Shown piece by piece: positions 52,465-62,562 of a DNA stretch of 64,000 bases (position 1 is its first letter; each line of letters begins with the position of its first letter). The stretch is from Pseudoduganella namucuonensis (GTDB lineage Bacteria; Pseudomonadota; Gammaproteobacteria; Burkholderiales; Burkholderiaceae_D): assembly GCF_900116645.1 (NCBI RefSeq), contig NZ_FPBO01000011.1, positions 83,293 to 147,292 of the forward strand, read 5' to 3'. A program made the position numbers and the translations under genes. Under the pieces are notes generated by a model. The model saw only the letters and a list, made by a program, of their open reading frames with translations, searched no databases and was not told the DNA's origin.

Positions 52465-52642
52465 GTTTTTGACAACCGAGAGCTTACGCGCGGCGGGGGG
52501 CGCGCCGTTGAGGGGCCTCAACGCTTGGATGCTATTCCATTTATCGGAATACTCAATTCTAGTTGGCGGATATTCTCGTTCGACTCGGAATAATCCACAC
52601 TGTCGTTGCTGGCTCACCCACAACGATCTAAAGGAATTCGCC

Positions 52643-53254
52643 ATGAAACTGTATTTCCACCCGCTGTCCGGCCATGTGCACCGCGCCCGTCTGTTCTTGT
52701 CGCTGCTGGGACTGGAACACGAATTGGTGCTTGTCGACTTGCTCAAGGGCGAGCACAAGTCGCCGGCGTTCTTGCGCCTGAACAGCTTCGGCCAGTTGCC
52801 GGTGCTGGACGACAACGGCACCGTCGTGCCGGATTCGAACGCCATCCTGGTCTATCTGGCCAAGCGCTACGCGGGACCGGCTTGGCTGCCGGAGGAGCCG
52901 GCGGCGGCGGCCGGGGTGCAGCGCTGGCTGTCCGTGGCGGCGGGGGAGATCGCCTACGGGCCGGCCGCCGCCCGCGTCGTCAACCTGTTCGGCCGCCAGG
53001 CGGATATCGCGGAGCTGGTCGCGCGCGCCCACCGCATCCTGGCGCTGATCGACGCGGAATTGACCGGGCAGCCGTGGATCGCCGGCGCGGCGCCGACCAT
53101 CGCCGACGTGGCGCTGTACAGCTATATCGCCCGCGCCCCGGAGGGCGACGTGGACCTGGCCGCCTACGTCAACGTGAACGCCTGGCTGGCGCGCGTGGAG
53201 GCGTTGCCGGGCTTCGTGCCGATGGCGGTGTCGCCCGTCGGCCTGGCCGCGTAA
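52643..53254 (+). CDS. glutathione S-transferase
   Basis: 203 aa from ATG 52643, preceded by AAAGGAA. The N-terminal thioredoxin-like domain ([40 protein letters not shown]) keeps the cis-Pro and the glutathione-binding DSN motif. The helical C-terminal domain has the N-capping box in [16 protein letters not shown]. Substrate is not predictable. A PPOX-fold gene follows after 11 bp, so the two are probably co-transcribed. Confidence 0.9.
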   Translation: MKLYFHPLSGHVHRARLFLSLLGLEHELVLVDLLKGEHKSPAFLRLNSFGQLPVLDDNGTVVPDSNAILVYLAKRYAGPAWLPEEPAAAAGVQRWLSVAAGEIAYGPAAARVVNLFGRQADIAELVARAHRILALIDAELTGQPWIAGAAPTIADVALYSYIARAPEGDVDLAAYVNVNAWLARVEALPGFVPMAVSPVGLAA

Positions 53255-53265
53255 GGAGGCGCGCC

Positions 53266-54219
53266 ATGGACGGCTTACCGGAGCAAGCACCTTCGCCCTG
53301 GCACGCGGGCGAGGTGGCCATGCAGCGCGCGGTCGGCATGGCCGGACGGATGGAGGCGGTCGGCCGCAAGGTGGTGCGCGACCATATGCCAGACCAGCAT
53401 CGCGAGTTCTTCGCGCAGTTGCCCTTCGTGGTGCTGGGCGCGGTGGACGCGGCCGGCGACGCGTGGGCGACCCTGCGCGCGGGCCGTCCCGGTTTCATGC
53501 ACGCGCCCCATCCCCGGCGGCTGCACGTGGCGCTGGAGCCGCGGCCGTCGGATCCGGCGGAGCGGGGCCTGGTGCCCGGCGGCGCTGTCGGGCTGCTGGG
53601 CATCGAGCTCCATACCCGCCGGCGCAACCGCATGAACGGGACGCTGAGCCGCGATGACACGGGATGGAACGTGGATGTGCTGCAGTCCTTCGGCAACTGT
53701 CCCCAATACATACGGTTGCGCGACTACGCGTGGGTGGACGAGGCGCCCGGCGCGGCCGTCGAGTCGGCGGCGCCGGACGCCTCCGCGCGGGCCCTGATCG
53801 CGCGGGCGGATTCGTTTTACGTGGCATCGTACGTGGACTTGGAACCGGGGCGGCGCCAGGTGGACGTGTCGCACCGCGGCGGGCGTCCGGGCTTTGTGCG
53901 CGTCGATGCGGACGGCGCGCTGACGGTGCCGGACTTCCAGGGGAATATGTTCTTCAACACGCTGGGGAACTTCGCGCTGAATCCGCGCGCGGGGCTGGTG
54001 TTTGTGGACTTCGACACCGGCGGCCTGTTGCAAATGACGGGCGACGCCGAGTTGCTGGCGGATACGCCGGAGCTGGCCGCGTTCGAGGGCGCGGAGCGCC
54101 TGTGGCGCTTCCGGCCGCGCCGCGTGGTGCGCCGCGAGGGCGCGCTGCCGCTGCGGTGGGCGGCGCGGGCGGACCTGGCCCCGGTCAACCATGCCGCTCC
54201 AGCCCCGGTTACAAAATAG
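53266..54219 (+). CDS. pyridoxamine 5'-phosphate oxidase-fold (FMN-binding) protein
   Basis: 317 aa from ATG 53266, with GGAGG upstream next to the GST stop. Two split-barrel-like halves are visible: FFAQLPFVVLGAVDAAGDAW early, and ADSFYVASYVDLEPGRRQVD with FQGNMFFNTLGNFALNPRAG later. Such proteins bind FMN or F420-like cofactors. No ferredoxin-reductase domain is fused. Function is unassigned; co-location with GST hints at detoxification. Confidence 0.75.
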   Translation: MDGLPEQAPSPWHAGEVAMQRAVGMAGRMEAVGRKVVRDHMPDQHREFFAQLPFVVLGAVDAAGDAWATLRAGRPGFMHAPHPRRLHVALEPRPSDPAERGLVPGGAVGLLGIELHTRRRNRMNGTLSRDDTGWNVDVLQSFGNCPQYIRLRDYAWVDEAPGAAVESAAPDASARALIARADSFYVASYVDLEPGRRQVDVSHRGGRPGFVRVDADGALTVPDFQGNMFFNTLGNFALNPRAGLVFVDFDTGGLLQMTGDAELLADTPELAAFEGAERLWRFRPRRVVRREGALPLRWAARADLAPVNHAAPAPVTK

Positions 54220-54280
54220 TCGCCCCCAGCCGTTGGACTTCTGGCAATATTCCCCGTGCGATAACGAGAATGGGGATGGT

Positions 54281-56701
54281 ATGCAAAAGGCTGGATTGGG
54301 ACAGTGGGTCAAACGCATCCTGCTGGGGTTGCTGTTGCTGGCGGGGGTGGCGATACTGGGCGTGTGGTTCTTCCTGCGCGGCAGTCTGGCGCAGCTGGAC
54401 GGGCGCCGCACGGTGCCGGGCCTGCAGGCCGGCGTGACCATCGCGCGCGACGCGCAAGGCGTGCCCACCATCAGCGGGACCAGCCGGCTCGACGTGGCCT
54501 ACGCCACCGGTTTCGCGCACGCGCAGGACCGCTTCTTCCAGATGGACCTGCTGCGCCGCGTGGCGTCCGGCGAACTGGCTGAACTCTTCGGCCCCAAGGC
54601 CGTCCCGGTGGACAAGGAACACCGGCTGCACCGCTTCCGCGCCCGCGCCGAGGAGCTGCTGAAGTCCATGCCCGCCGCCGACCGCGCGCTGCTGGACCGC
54701 TATGTGGCGGGCGTGAACGACGGCGTGACCAACCTGGGCACGCGGCCGTTCGAATACGCGCTGGTGGGCGTGGGACCGCGCCCCTGGAGCGCCGCCGATT
54801 CGCTGCTGGCCGGTTGGGCCATGTACTTCGATTTGCAGGGCAACCAGGAGGCGCGCGAGCTGGCGCGCGGCTGGGTGAAGGAGCACAGCACGCCGGAGCA
54901 GCTGGCCGTGCTGCTGCCGGAGTCGACGCAGTGGGACGCGCCGCTCGACGCGGCCGACGTGCCGGCGCCCGACGCGCCGTTCCCCGACAAGGCCCCGGAA
55001 TGGTGGGGCAAGCCGGGTACGCCGGTGTCGAACAGGATCGCCTCCGCTTCCGGCTCCGCTTCCATCCCCGCCGAGTTCCGCGGCATGGTGGGCAGCAACA
55101 ACTGGGCCGTGGCCGGTGGCCGTTCCAAGGACGGCGGCGCCATCGTGGCCGACGATATGCACCTGGGCGTGCAGCTGCCGCACATATGGTACCGCGCCGT
55201 GCTGCAGGTGCCGGACCACGGCGCCTCGCGCCGCGTGGTGGGCGTGACCCTGCCCGGCGTGCCGATGATGATCGTCGGCAGCAACGGCCACGTGGCCTGG
55301 GGCTACACCAACAGCTACGGCGATTTCACCGACCTGGTGACGCTGGAGACCGACGCCGCCAAGCCCGGCCAGGTGCGCACGCCGGCCGGCTGGGAGACGC
55401 CGGTGGCGCACGAGGAGTCCATCCTCGTGAAGGGCGCGCCGGCCGAGCGTTTCACCGTGCGCGAGACGTCGCTGGGACCGATCCGCGAGGCCGGCGGCCG
55501 CAGCTACGCGCTGCACTGGGTGGCGCACACCAAGAACGCCGTCAACTTCAAGGGCATGGCGCTGGAAGGCGCCAGCACGCTGGACGAGGCGCTGGCGATC
55601 GCCGCCAACATGGGCATCCCGGCGCAGAACTTCGTGGCCGGCGACAGCAAGGGCAACATCGGCTGGACCATCGCCGGCGCGCTGCCGCGCCGCGTCCAGC
55701 CCGGCCCGGCGTCCACCTTCCCGCTGACCGCCGAGACGCAGGCGGCGGGCTGGCAGGGCCTGATCCCGGCCGGCGGCTATCCGGTGGTGCGCAATCCGGC
55801 CGGCGGCCAGCTGGCCACGGCCAACAGCCGCCAGCTGATGGGCGCCGGGTCGGGGCTGCTGGGCGACGGCGGCTTCGACCTGGGCGCGCGTTCGCACCAG
55901 ATCCGCGACGGCCTGACGGCGCTGGGCGGCAAGACCGACGAGCAGGGCGTGTATAGCGTGGCGCTGGACGACCGCGCCATCTTCATCTCCGGCTGGCGTG
56001 ACCGCGCGCTGGCCGCGCTGGACGCGCAGGCGGTGGCGGGCGACATGAAACGCGCCGAGGCGCTGGCGCTGCTGAACAAGAGCTGGAGCGGCCGCGCCAG
56101 TGTGGACTCGGTCGGCTACCGCCTGGCCCGAGCCTATATGTGGTCGCTGCACGAGCTGCTGTACGGCGGCGCCAACGTGGAATTGGCCAAGCTGCACCAG
56201 AAGGCCGACATGGTGGCCGCCAGCACGCGCTGGCCGGTGGTGGTGGCGCGCTTGCTGGACCAGCAGCCGGCGGGCTGGCTGCCGCCGCAGTACGCCAGCT
56301 GGAAGGACTTGCAGCTGGCCGCCATCGACCGCGCCGTGGCCGAGCTGACCAGGGACGGCAAGCCGCTGTCCGCCGCAACCTGGGGCGAGCGCAACACGCA
56401 GGACATCGTCCACCCCATCGCCAACGCCGTGCCGGCGCTGCGCCGCTGGTTGTCCGCGCCGTCCGACCAGCTGCCGGGCGACGCCCACATGCCGCGCGTG
56501 GCGGGCCGCAAGTTCGGCCAGTCCGAGCGCATGGTGGTCTCGCCGGGCCGCGAGGAGCAGGGCATCTTCAACATGCCCGGCGGCCAGAGCGGCCATCCGC
56601 TGTCGCCGTATTTCCTGGCCGGCCACCAGGACTGGGTCGGCGGCAAGCCCACGCCGCTGCTGCCCGGACCGGCGCAACATATGCTCACGTTCGTGAAATA
56701 G
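54281..56701 (+). CDS. penicillin acylase family protein (Ntn hydrolase)
   Basis: 806 aa from ATG 54281. An N-terminal membrane/signal segment (RILLGLLLLAGVAILGVWFF) puts it in the envelope. The alpha-subunit region (ATGFAHAQDRFFQMDLLRRV) is followed by the autoprocessing site G271/S272 (GMVGSNNWAVAG), where Ser272 becomes the N-terminal nucleophile of the beta subunit. Later motifs (HLGVQLPHIWYRAVL, LPGVPMMIVGSNGHVAWGYT) fit the family. Natural substrates of relatives are N-acyl compounds, including acyl-homoserine lactones and beta-lactams; the one here is unknown. Confidence 0.9.
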   Translation: MQKAGLGQWVKRILLGLLLLAGVAILGVWFFLRGSLAQLDGRRTVPGLQAGVTIARDAQGVPTISGTSRLDVAYATGFAHAQDRFFQMDLLRRVASGELAELFGPKAVPVDKEHRLHRFRARAEELLKSMPAADRALLDRYVAGVNDGVTNLGTRPFEYALVGVGPRPWSAADSLLAGWAMYFDLQGNQEARELARGWVKEHSTPEQLAVLLPESTQWDAPLDAADVPAPDAPFPDKAPEWWGKPGTPVSNRIASASGSASIPAEFRGMVGSNNWAVAGGRSKDGGAIVADDMHLGVQLPHIWYRAVLQVPDHGASRRVVGVTLPGVPMMIVGSNGHVAWGYTNSYGDFTDLVTLETDAAKPGQVRTPAGWETPVAHEESILVKGAPAERFTVRETSLGPIREAGGRSYALHWVAHTKNAVNFKGMALEGASTLDEALAIAANMGIPAQNFVAGDSKGNIGWTIAGALPRRVQPGPASTFPLTAETQAAGWQGLIPAGGYPVVRNPAGGQLATANSRQLMGAGSGLLGDGGFDLGARSHQIRDGLTALGGKTDEQGVYSVALDDRAIFISGWRDRALAALDAQAVAGDMKRAEALALLNKSWSGRASVDSVGYRLARAYMWSLHELLYGGANVELAKLHQKADMVAASTRWPVVVARLLDQQPAGWLPPQYASWKDLQLAAIDRAVAELTRDGKPLSAATWGERNTQDIVHPIANAVPALRRWLSAPSDQLPGDAHMPRVAGRKFGQSERMVVSPGREEQGIFNMPGGQSGHPLSPYFLAGHQDWVGGKPTPLLPGPAQHMLTFVK

Positions 56702-56757
56702 CTATTGCATAATGGTCGCAGCGCCGTCAGAGCGCGATGAACCCATGGGGAGACGCC

Positions 56758-57687
56758 ATGATCAACGATTTTGCCGAGGCATCGAAGGCCTGCCTGGCCT
56801 TCCTGCATGACAGGCTGGGCTTCCAGCTGTGGATGGTGACACGCACCGAGGGCGACGACTGGATCGTGCTCTCCGCGCTGGACGAGGGCTACGGCATCAA
56901 GCCGGGGCAGGTGTTCCGCTGGAGCGATTCCTTCTGTTCGCGCATGGTCCAGGGCCAGGGCCCGCACATCGCGCCCCGCTCGTCCGACGTGGCGGCCTAC
57001 GCGGCGGCGCCGATCGGCCGGCGGGTGGAGATCGGCGCCTATGTCGGCCTGCCGCTGACGCGCGCCGACGGCACGCTGTTCGGCACCCTGTGCGCCATCG
57101 ATCCCTCGCCGCAGCCGCGCGAGCTGGAACACGAACAGGCCTTGTTGAAGCTGATGGCCGATCTGCTCAGCGGCATGCTGAACGCGGAACTGGCGGCGGC
57201 GGACGCCAAGCGCCGCGCCGAGCGCGCCGAACTGGACGCCACGCGCGACGAGCTCACCGGCCTGTACAACCGGCGCGGCTGGTCGCTGCTGCTGAACCGG
57301 GAGGAGGAGCGCTGCAAGCGTTACGGCCATCCGGCCTGCGTGGTGTCGGTCGATCTGGACGAGCTGAAGTTCACCAACGACACGCAGGGCCATTCCGCCG
57401 GCGACGCGCTGCTGCTGCGGGCGGGCGAGGCGCTCGCTTCGCTCAGCCGCAGTTCCGACGTGGTGGCGCGGCTGGGCGGCGACGAATTCGCGATGCTGCT
57501 GGTCGAGTGCGACTTCTTCGACGCGCAGCAGATGGTGCAGCGGCTGCAGGAAAAACTGGCGCTGTGCGACGTGAGGGCGTCGCTGGGCATGGCGATGCGC
57601 AAGCCGGGTTACGACCTGCACGAGACCTTCGCCATGGCCGACGCCGAAATGTACAAGGCCAAGCGCGGCCGCAAGCTGCTCAACTAG
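56758..57687 (+). CDS. GAF-GGDEF diguanylate cyclase
   Basis: 309 aa from ATG 56758 (GGGGAG upstream); a GTG/ATG further up is less well placed. An N-terminal GAF domain (about 1-140: VFRWSDSFCSRMVQGQGPHI, IGAYVGLPLTRADGTLFGTL) is joined by a short coiled linker to a GGDEF domain (RDELTGLYNRRGWSLLLN, ARLGGDEFAMLL near residue 240). The intact GGDEF motif predicts c-di-GMP synthesis. No EAL domain is present. Its stop overlaps the stop of the opposite-strand acyltransferase by 4 bp. Confidence 0.9.
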   Translation: MINDFAEASKACLAFLHDRLGFQLWMVTRTEGDDWIVLSALDEGYGIKPGQVFRWSDSFCSRMVQGQGPHIAPRSSDVAAYAAAPIGRRVEIGAYVGLPLTRADGTLFGTLCAIDPSPQPRELEHEQALLKLMADLLSGMLNAELAAADAKRRAERAELDATRDELTGLYNRRGWSLLLNREEERCKRYGHPACVVSVDLDELKFTNDTQGHSAGDALLLRAGEALASLSRSSDVVARLGGDEFAMLLVECDFFDAQQMVQRLQEKLALCDVRASLGMAMRKPGYDLHETFAMADAEMYKAKRGRKLLN

Positions 57688-58883
57688 GCCGCCGCCCGGA
57701 CGGGCGCGCGGTCCGCCCGGTCCGCCGGCTCGCCGGCGGGGGCGATGCCGAACAGGGGCCGCAGCGGCGGCACGCGGCGCACCACCTCGAAGATGCCGAA
57801 GCTGCCTGTCAGCGTCAGCACCACCAGGATCAGGCCCTCGGTGGCCGGCGGCAGGGCCGCCGGTTTCAGCGCCTGCGACAGCAGCACGATCAGCGTCTGG
57901 TGCAGGATGTAGACCGGGAACACGGCCCGCGTCAGGTAGTGGCGCTTGGCGCTGTCGAACTGCAGGTGGCGGTGCCCGAAGCCGCACACCGCCAGGATGG
58001 CGCACCACTGGCACAGCGCGTATATCACGCGCTGCAGGTCGCGCCACAGGCCCACGTCGCCCAAGTCCATGTGCTGGGTGATCGCGAAGTACGGCACCAG
58101 GATGGCCCAGCAGGCCAGCGCGATGCCCAGCGCGGCGAAGCGCAAGGCCTCCACGCGCCGCCACCAGTCCGGCTGCCTCGCCAGCAGGGCGCCCAGCAGG
58201 AACAGCGTCAGGTAGTTGGCGTGGTTGTACCAGTCGTTGACCAGGTCGTGGGTGGTGGGAAAGCGGTTCAACAGCGCGACGCGGGCGATGGCCAGCACCG
58301 CCAGCGGCAGCGCGACGATCCTCCAGCCGGTGAGCGTGCGGCCCAGCCAGTCCGACAGCCGCTGCCAGCGCGCGCCGAGCGCCGCGAACAGGCCCGCCAG
58401 CAGCAGCGTGTAGGCCCACAGGTAGGCCACGAACCACAGGTGGTTCCAGGTCGGCATGTCCAGGCAGTCGTCGCCGCGGCAAAAACCGGGATAGGCGCTG
58501 ACGTACAGGCGCATGAAGTCCAGGTAGCTCCCGCCGTAGGCGACTTTTTCCACCACCTCGAAATAGGGTTGCGGCGGTACGATGACGAACATGCCGAACA
58601 CCAGCGGCAGCAGCAGGCGCGCGCTGCGTTGCCGGACCACGGCGCCGCCGCCCAGCTTTTGCAGCAGGAAGGACAGGGCGGCGCCGGATATCAGGAACAG
58701 CAGGCCGAGGCGCCAGGGGGAAGACAGCATCATCAGCGGCTCGATGGCGGATCCGGCGTGCGGGCTTTTCACATGCCAGTCCCAGCTCACGTAGTACATG
58801 CCGGTGTGGTAAAGGATGAGCAGGAAAAACGCGCAGATGCGTATCCAGTCGAGGAAGTACAGGCGCGGGGCGCGGTCGTTCAT
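57684..58883 (-). CDS. acyltransferase 3 / OpgC-like membrane protein
   Basis: 399 aa with about ten transmembrane helices. The N-terminus YFLDWIRICAFFLLILYHTG carries the conserved Asp/Arg and catalytic His of acyltransferase-3 proteins, and ARLLLPLVFGMFVIVPPQPY and PTWNHLWFVAYLWAYTLLL are further family blocks. Such proteins O-acylate membrane-associated glycans (as OpgC does for periplasmic glucans). The target is unknown. It has its own upstream gap of 176 bp. Confidence 0.8.
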   Translation of the reverse strand: MNDRAPRLYFLDWIRICAFFLLILYHTGMYYVSWDWHVKSPHAGSAIEPLMMLSSPWRLGLLFLISGAALSFLLQKLGGGAVVRQRSARLLLPLVFGMFVIVPPQPYFEVVEKVAYGGSYLDFMRLYVSAYPGFCRGDDCLDMPTWNHLWFVAYLWAYTLLLAGLFAALGARWQRLSDWLGRTLTGWRIVALPLAVLAIARVALLNRFPTTHDLVNDWYNHANYLTLFLLGALLARQPDWWRRVEALRFAALGIALACWAILVPYFAITQHMDLGDVGLWRDLQRVIYALCQWCAILAVCGFGHRHLQFDSAKRHYLTRAVFPVYILHQTLIVLLSQALKPAALPPATEGLILVVLTLTGSFGIFEVVRRVPPLRPLFGIAPAGEPADRADRAPVRAAA

Positions 58884-58994
58884 GGGGGCTCCAGGTGGCG
58901 GGTTGCGATGGAGTCCAGCTTATTCGGGCGCGCCGGCGCGTTCCAGCGGAATGGGGCGAAGCGGGGGCGGGGTGGGGCGAGACGGGGGCAGGGC

Positions 58995-59050
58995 GGATGC
59001 GCGCTGGCCCGCGCGCATCCAGCGGTGCCGCCAGGCGTGGGCTTGGCGGC
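58995..59050 (-). terminator. tandem hairpins after the LytTR operon
   Basis: GGATGCGCGC (58995-59004) pairs perfectly with GCGCGCATCC (59011-59020), and GCCGCCA (59027-59033) with TGGCGGC (59044-59050). They lie just after the response-regulator stop at 59060 on the minus strand. No T-run follows, so they may be rho-dependent or mRNA-stabilising structures. Confidence 0.4.
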
Positions 59051-59059
59051 GAGTCCGTT

Positions 59060-59797
59060 CTAAGGTGTCCGTCCCAGTGCAAGCATCAGCGCGGGCCGGT
59101 ATTGCCGGCTGAGCGGCACGCGGGCGCCGCCGTGCAGCAGCAGTTCGCCGTCGCCCTTGTCGTCCACCTCCACGCTGGCGACACTGGCCAGCCGCACGGC
59201 GGCGCGGCGGTGGCAGCGCTGGAAGGAGGGGCCGAGCTTGTCCAGCAGGCCGGCCAGCGTCTGCCGCAGCAGCGGTTGCCCGCCCGCCGTGTGCAGCGCG
59301 ACGTAATTGTCCGCCGTTTCCAGCCACTCGATATCGTCCACCCTCACCACGCGGGTGACGCCGCGCTCCGTGACCAGCAATTGGGCGGGCGGCGGCAAAA
59401 TGGCCCCGGGCCGTGAACCTTGCGTGTCGGCGCCGGCCCTTGATTGCATCCGCTCCCGCACACGCCGCAAGGCGCGCTGCAGGCGGGCCTGGTCGTAGGG
59501 CTTGAGCAGGTAGTCGATGGCGTTGGCGTCGAAGGCGCGGATCGCGTATTCGTCGAACGCCGTCACGAACACGATCAGCGGCGCGGGCGGAGGCAGCGAG
59601 GCGGCGACGTCGAAGCCACCCACCTCCGGCATCTGGATGTCGAGGAGCACGACGTCGGGCGCGAAGGCCGCCGCTTGTTCCAGCGCTTCCACGCCGTCGC
59701 GCGCCTCCCCGATGGCGGCGATGTCCGCCTCCTGCGACAGCAGGCGGCGCAGCTTGTCGCGCGCGGGTCGCTCGTCGTCGACGATCAGCACGCGCAT
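59060..59797 (-). CDS. LytTR family response regulator
   Basis: 245 aa from ATG 59797. The receiver domain (MRVLIVDDERPARDKLRRLL) has the phospho-acceptor D53 (VVLLDIQMPE) and the conserved T/K sites (FVTAFDEYAIRAF, DYLLKPY). The C-terminal LytTR DNA-binding domain spans about 140-240 (IEWLETADNYVALHTAGGQP, CHRRAAVRLASVASVEVD). It overlaps the histidine kinase gene by 13 bp, so the two form a two-component system. Confidence 0.92.
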   Translation of the reverse strand: MRVLIVDDERPARDKLRRLLSQEADIAAIGEARDGVEALEQAAAFAPDVVLLDIQMPEVGGFDVAASLPPPAPLIVFVTAFDEYAIRAFDANAIDYLLKPYDQARLQRALRRVRERMQSRAGADTQGSRPGAILPPPAQLLVTERGVTRVVRVDDIEWLETADNYVALHTAGGQPLLRQTLAGLLDKLGPSFQRCHRRAAVRLASVASVEVDDKGDGELLLHGGARVPLSRQYRPALMLALGRTP

Positions 59798-60846
59798 GGC
59801 AGCCTCATTTCGGCGCGCACGCCGGCCGGTTCCAATTGCAGCAGCCGCAGCGACGCGGCGCCGCCATGCAGCACCGTCAGCCGCTCGCGCAGGTTGCGCA
59901 GGCCGATGCCGCCGTCCGTGGCCCGCTCGGGCTCGAGGCGGCCGCTGTCGTCCTCCACCCGCAGCACCAGTTCGCCGCCGTCGCGCAAGGCGGCGATGGT
60001 GATGCGGGTCGGCTGCCGGCGCCTCTCCACCGTGTGCTTGAAGACGTTCTCCAGCAGCGGCTGCAGGGACATCAGCGGCACTTCGCAGCCGTGCATGGCC
60101 TCGTCGATGTGCCAGGCGATGCGCACGCGGTCGGTGTAGCGTTCGCTCATCAAATGCGCGTAGCCGCGCAGCAGCCGCAGTTCGGTGGACAAGGGCGCCA
60201 GCTGCCTGCCGCTGTGCTCCAGCGTGGCGCGCAGCACGTCGGCCAGCTGGATCAGCGTGGCGTCGGCGCGCTCCACGTCCGTGTGCATCAGCGACGAGAT
60301 GGTGTTCAGCGCGTTGAACAGGAAGTGGGGCTGCATCTGCTGCGTCAGTTGCTGCAACTGCGCCTGGCGCAGCAGCGCGTTGGCCTGCTCGGCGCGCAGC
60401 TTCTCCTCCATCAGCGCCCGGTAGGACAGCAGGCCGAACTGGATCACGACGAAGATCCCGAAGAACACGGAGATCTTCACATCCTCGTACAGCAGCGTCG
60501 GCAGCCAGTCCTCGTGCTCGTAGGTCTCGCCGGCCAGCGCGTACACCCCGTGGCGGATGCCGAAGGCCAGCGGCACGAAACCCAGCCAGTACACGGGCGC
60601 CCACAGCAGCTGCATGCCGAACCAGCGCAGGGGCGACCCGAGCAGATGGTCGTGCCGCCGCGTGAAACGGCGCTGCAGCGCCAGCAGCAGCGTGGCGACG
60701 ACGGCCGACGAGCTTTCCCACAGCACCGGCTTCCACAGTCCCTGCCCGCCGTCGCGCAGGAAGTCCTGCACCGCCGTGGCGATCATCAGCAGCCAGAACA
60801 TGGTCCAGGCGGCGGCGATGGCGTAGACGGTGCGGCGGTTGTTCAT
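59785..60846 (-). CDS. LytS-like sensor histidine kinase
   Basis: 353 aa. About four N-terminal transmembrane helices precede a His_kinase domain with the phospho-acceptor H174 (QQMQPHFLFNALNTISSLMH). The ATPase domain has the N box (LQPLLENVFKHTVE) and a G box (DGGIGLRNLRERLTVLHG). This is the LytS/AlgZ class that pairs with LytTR regulators. The signal is unknown. The antiporter gene upstream on the same strand ends 7 bp before it starts, so these three genes may form one transcript. Confidence 0.9.
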   Translation of the reverse strand: MNNRRTVYAIAAAWTMFWLLMIATAVQDFLRDGGQGLWKPVLWESSSAVVATLLLALQRRFTRRHDHLLGSPLRWFGMQLLWAPVYWLGFVPLAFGIRHGVYALAGETYEHEDWLPTLLYEDVKISVFFGIFVVIQFGLLSYRALMEEKLRAEQANALLRQAQLQQLTQQMQPHFLFNALNTISSLMHTDVERADATLIQLADVLRATLEHSGRQLAPLSTELRLLRGYAHLMSERYTDRVRIAWHIDEAMHGCEVPLMSLQPLLENVFKHTVERRRQPTRITIAALRDGGELVLRVEDDSGRLEPERATDGGIGLRNLRERLTVLHGGAASLRLLQLEPAGVRAEMRLPCAC

Positions 60847-60853
60847 GACGGTG

Positions 60854-62485
60854 CTAGCGGAAGCGCGCTTCGCCCAGGTCCACCTCGCGCACCAGCTTGC
60901 GCGAGATGTCGTCCGAGATGTGGCCGTTGCGGGCCAGGTTGAAGATGGCCTTGCGCTCGGCCTGCAGGGCGGCCACGCGCAGCTGCTTCTCGGCCTCGTC
61001 GATCTTGCGGAACTGGCGCGCCTCGTCCTGCTCCGCGTGCTCCACCAGGCGGTGCTTGTACAGCGCGATCACGCGGCCGGCCGCCTGCGGATACAGGTCC
61101 GGCTCCAGACTGGTGGACATCAGCTCGATCTGGGCCCGCTCGATGGCGGCGATGGCCGCGTTGGCGGCCACCTCGCGCGCGCGGTCCTCTTCCTGCTGCT
61201 CATGGGGCTCGTCGGGGAAATCCACGCCGTCCAGCAGCCGTGGCAGGACGATGCTGGCGGCCAGCAGCGAGATCAGGATCACGGCGCTGGCCAGGAAGAT
61301 GGTGAGGTCGCGCGCGGGGAAGGGCGTGCCGTTGGTGAGCACCAGCGGCAGCGTCATCACGCCGGCCAGCGTGATCGCGCCGCGCACCCCGGCCAGCGAC
61401 GTGGCCAGCAGCAGCCGCCAGTCCGGCTTGGCGGGCTGCTCGCCGCTTTTGCGCCGCTTGTACAGCGTGAGGCGCAGCGTGGCCCAGACCCAGATGAAGC
61501 GCAGCGCCATCAGGCCGAAGCTGATGGCGAAGGCGTACAGCACCAGCCACCACGGGTTGTAGCGGCCCACGTCCTCCAGCGAGGCGCGCGCGCCCTTCAG
61601 GATGCTGGGAAGCTGCTCGCCCAGCACCACGAACATCACGCCGTTCAGCGAGAACTGCACCGTGTCCCATACGGCGGAGCGCTGGATGCGGGTAGCCGCC
61701 AGCGCGTGGCCGCTCAGCTCCACGTAGCTCATGGCGATGCCCGCCGCCACTGCGGCCAGGATGCCCGACGCGTGCACATGCTCGGCCGCCAGGTAGGCGC
61801 CGAATGGGATCAGCAGGTTGACCAGGATGGGGGAGCCGGCCGGCTCGCCGAAATGGCGCGTCAGCCAGCGCTGCACCCAGGTGATCGCCATCGTCACCGC
61901 CACGCCCATGCACACGCCGCCGGCCACCAGCCAGACGAAGGTGAGGGTGGCGGTGGCGAGCGAGAAGGTGCCGGTCAGCGCGGCGGCCACGGCGAAGCGG
62001 AAGCACACCAGGCCGCTGGCGTCGTTGAGCAGCGATTCGCCCTCCAGGATGTGCATCAGCCGCTTCGGTATCGGCGTGCGCGAGGCGATGGAGGACACCG
62101 CGATCGGGTCGGTGGGCGAGACGATGGCCGCCAGCGCGAAGGCCACCGGCAGCGGCATGGCCGGTATCAGCAGGTGGATCAGCAGGCCCGCGCCCAGCAC
62201 GGTGAACACCACCAGGCCCAGCGCCAGTTCCAGGATCACCACGCGGTCGCGCAGCAGGCCGTTCTTGGGAATGCGCCAGCCGTCCAGGAACAGCAGCGGC
62301 GGCAGGAACAGCAGGAAGAACAGCTCGGGATCGAGCGCGATGCCGTGCGTGGAAAACGCGGCGATGAGGAAGCCCAGGCCGATCTGCATCAGCGGCAGCG
62401 GCACGGCCACCGGCAGCAGCCGCACCAGGTAGGCGCTGGCCACCACGGCCAGCAACATGGCCAGTACAGTTTCAATTGCGTCCAT
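60854..62485 (-). CDS. CPA1-family Na+/H+ antiporter
   Basis: 543 aa with about twelve transmembrane helices. Ion-path motifs are ALAAIVSPTDPIAVSSIASR, ILEGESLLNDASGLVCFRFA and LAGVRGAITLAGVMTLPLVL. A C-terminal cytoplasmic helical region of about 130 residues (EQDEARQFRKIDEAEKQLR) follows the membrane part. It exchanges Na+ or K+ for protons to control pH and salt. It starts the minus-strand run that includes the LytS/LytTR genes. Confidence 0.92.
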   Translation of the reverse strand: MDAIETVLAMLLAVVASAYLVRLLPVAVPLPLMQIGLGFLIAAFSTHGIALDPELFFLLFLPPLLFLDGWRIPKNGLLRDRVVILELALGLVVFTVLGAGLLIHLLIPAMPLPVAFALAAIVSPTDPIAVSSIASRTPIPKRLMHILEGESLLNDASGLVCFRFAVAAALTGTFSLATATLTFVWLVAGGVCMGVAVTMAITWVQRWLTRHFGEPAGSPILVNLLIPFGAYLAAEHVHASGILAAVAAGIAMSYVELSGHALAATRIQRSAVWDTVQFSLNGVMFVVLGEQLPSILKGARASLEDVGRYNPWWLVLYAFAISFGLMALRFIWVWATLRLTLYKRRKSGEQPAKPDWRLLLATSLAGVRGAITLAGVMTLPLVLTNGTPFPARDLTIFLASAVILISLLAASIVLPRLLDGVDFPDEPHEQQEEDRAREVAANAAIAAIERAQIELMSTSLEPDLYPQAAGRVIALYKHRLVEHAEQDEARQFRKIDEAEKQLRVAALQAERKAIFNLARNGHISDDISRKLVREVDLGEARFR

Positions 62486-62562
62486 TCAAATCCTTGCCGA
62501 TATCTACTTTCGCAACATTATAGTGGCGGCAAGGGCAGAACTAGCTCCGTGGAAAAAGGCAC

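Noticed and set aside
52399..52845. N-terminal extension of the RAYT protein
   Set aside because: It crosses the REP copy and the promoter and start of the GST gene; AAGGAG precedes the ATG at 52398.
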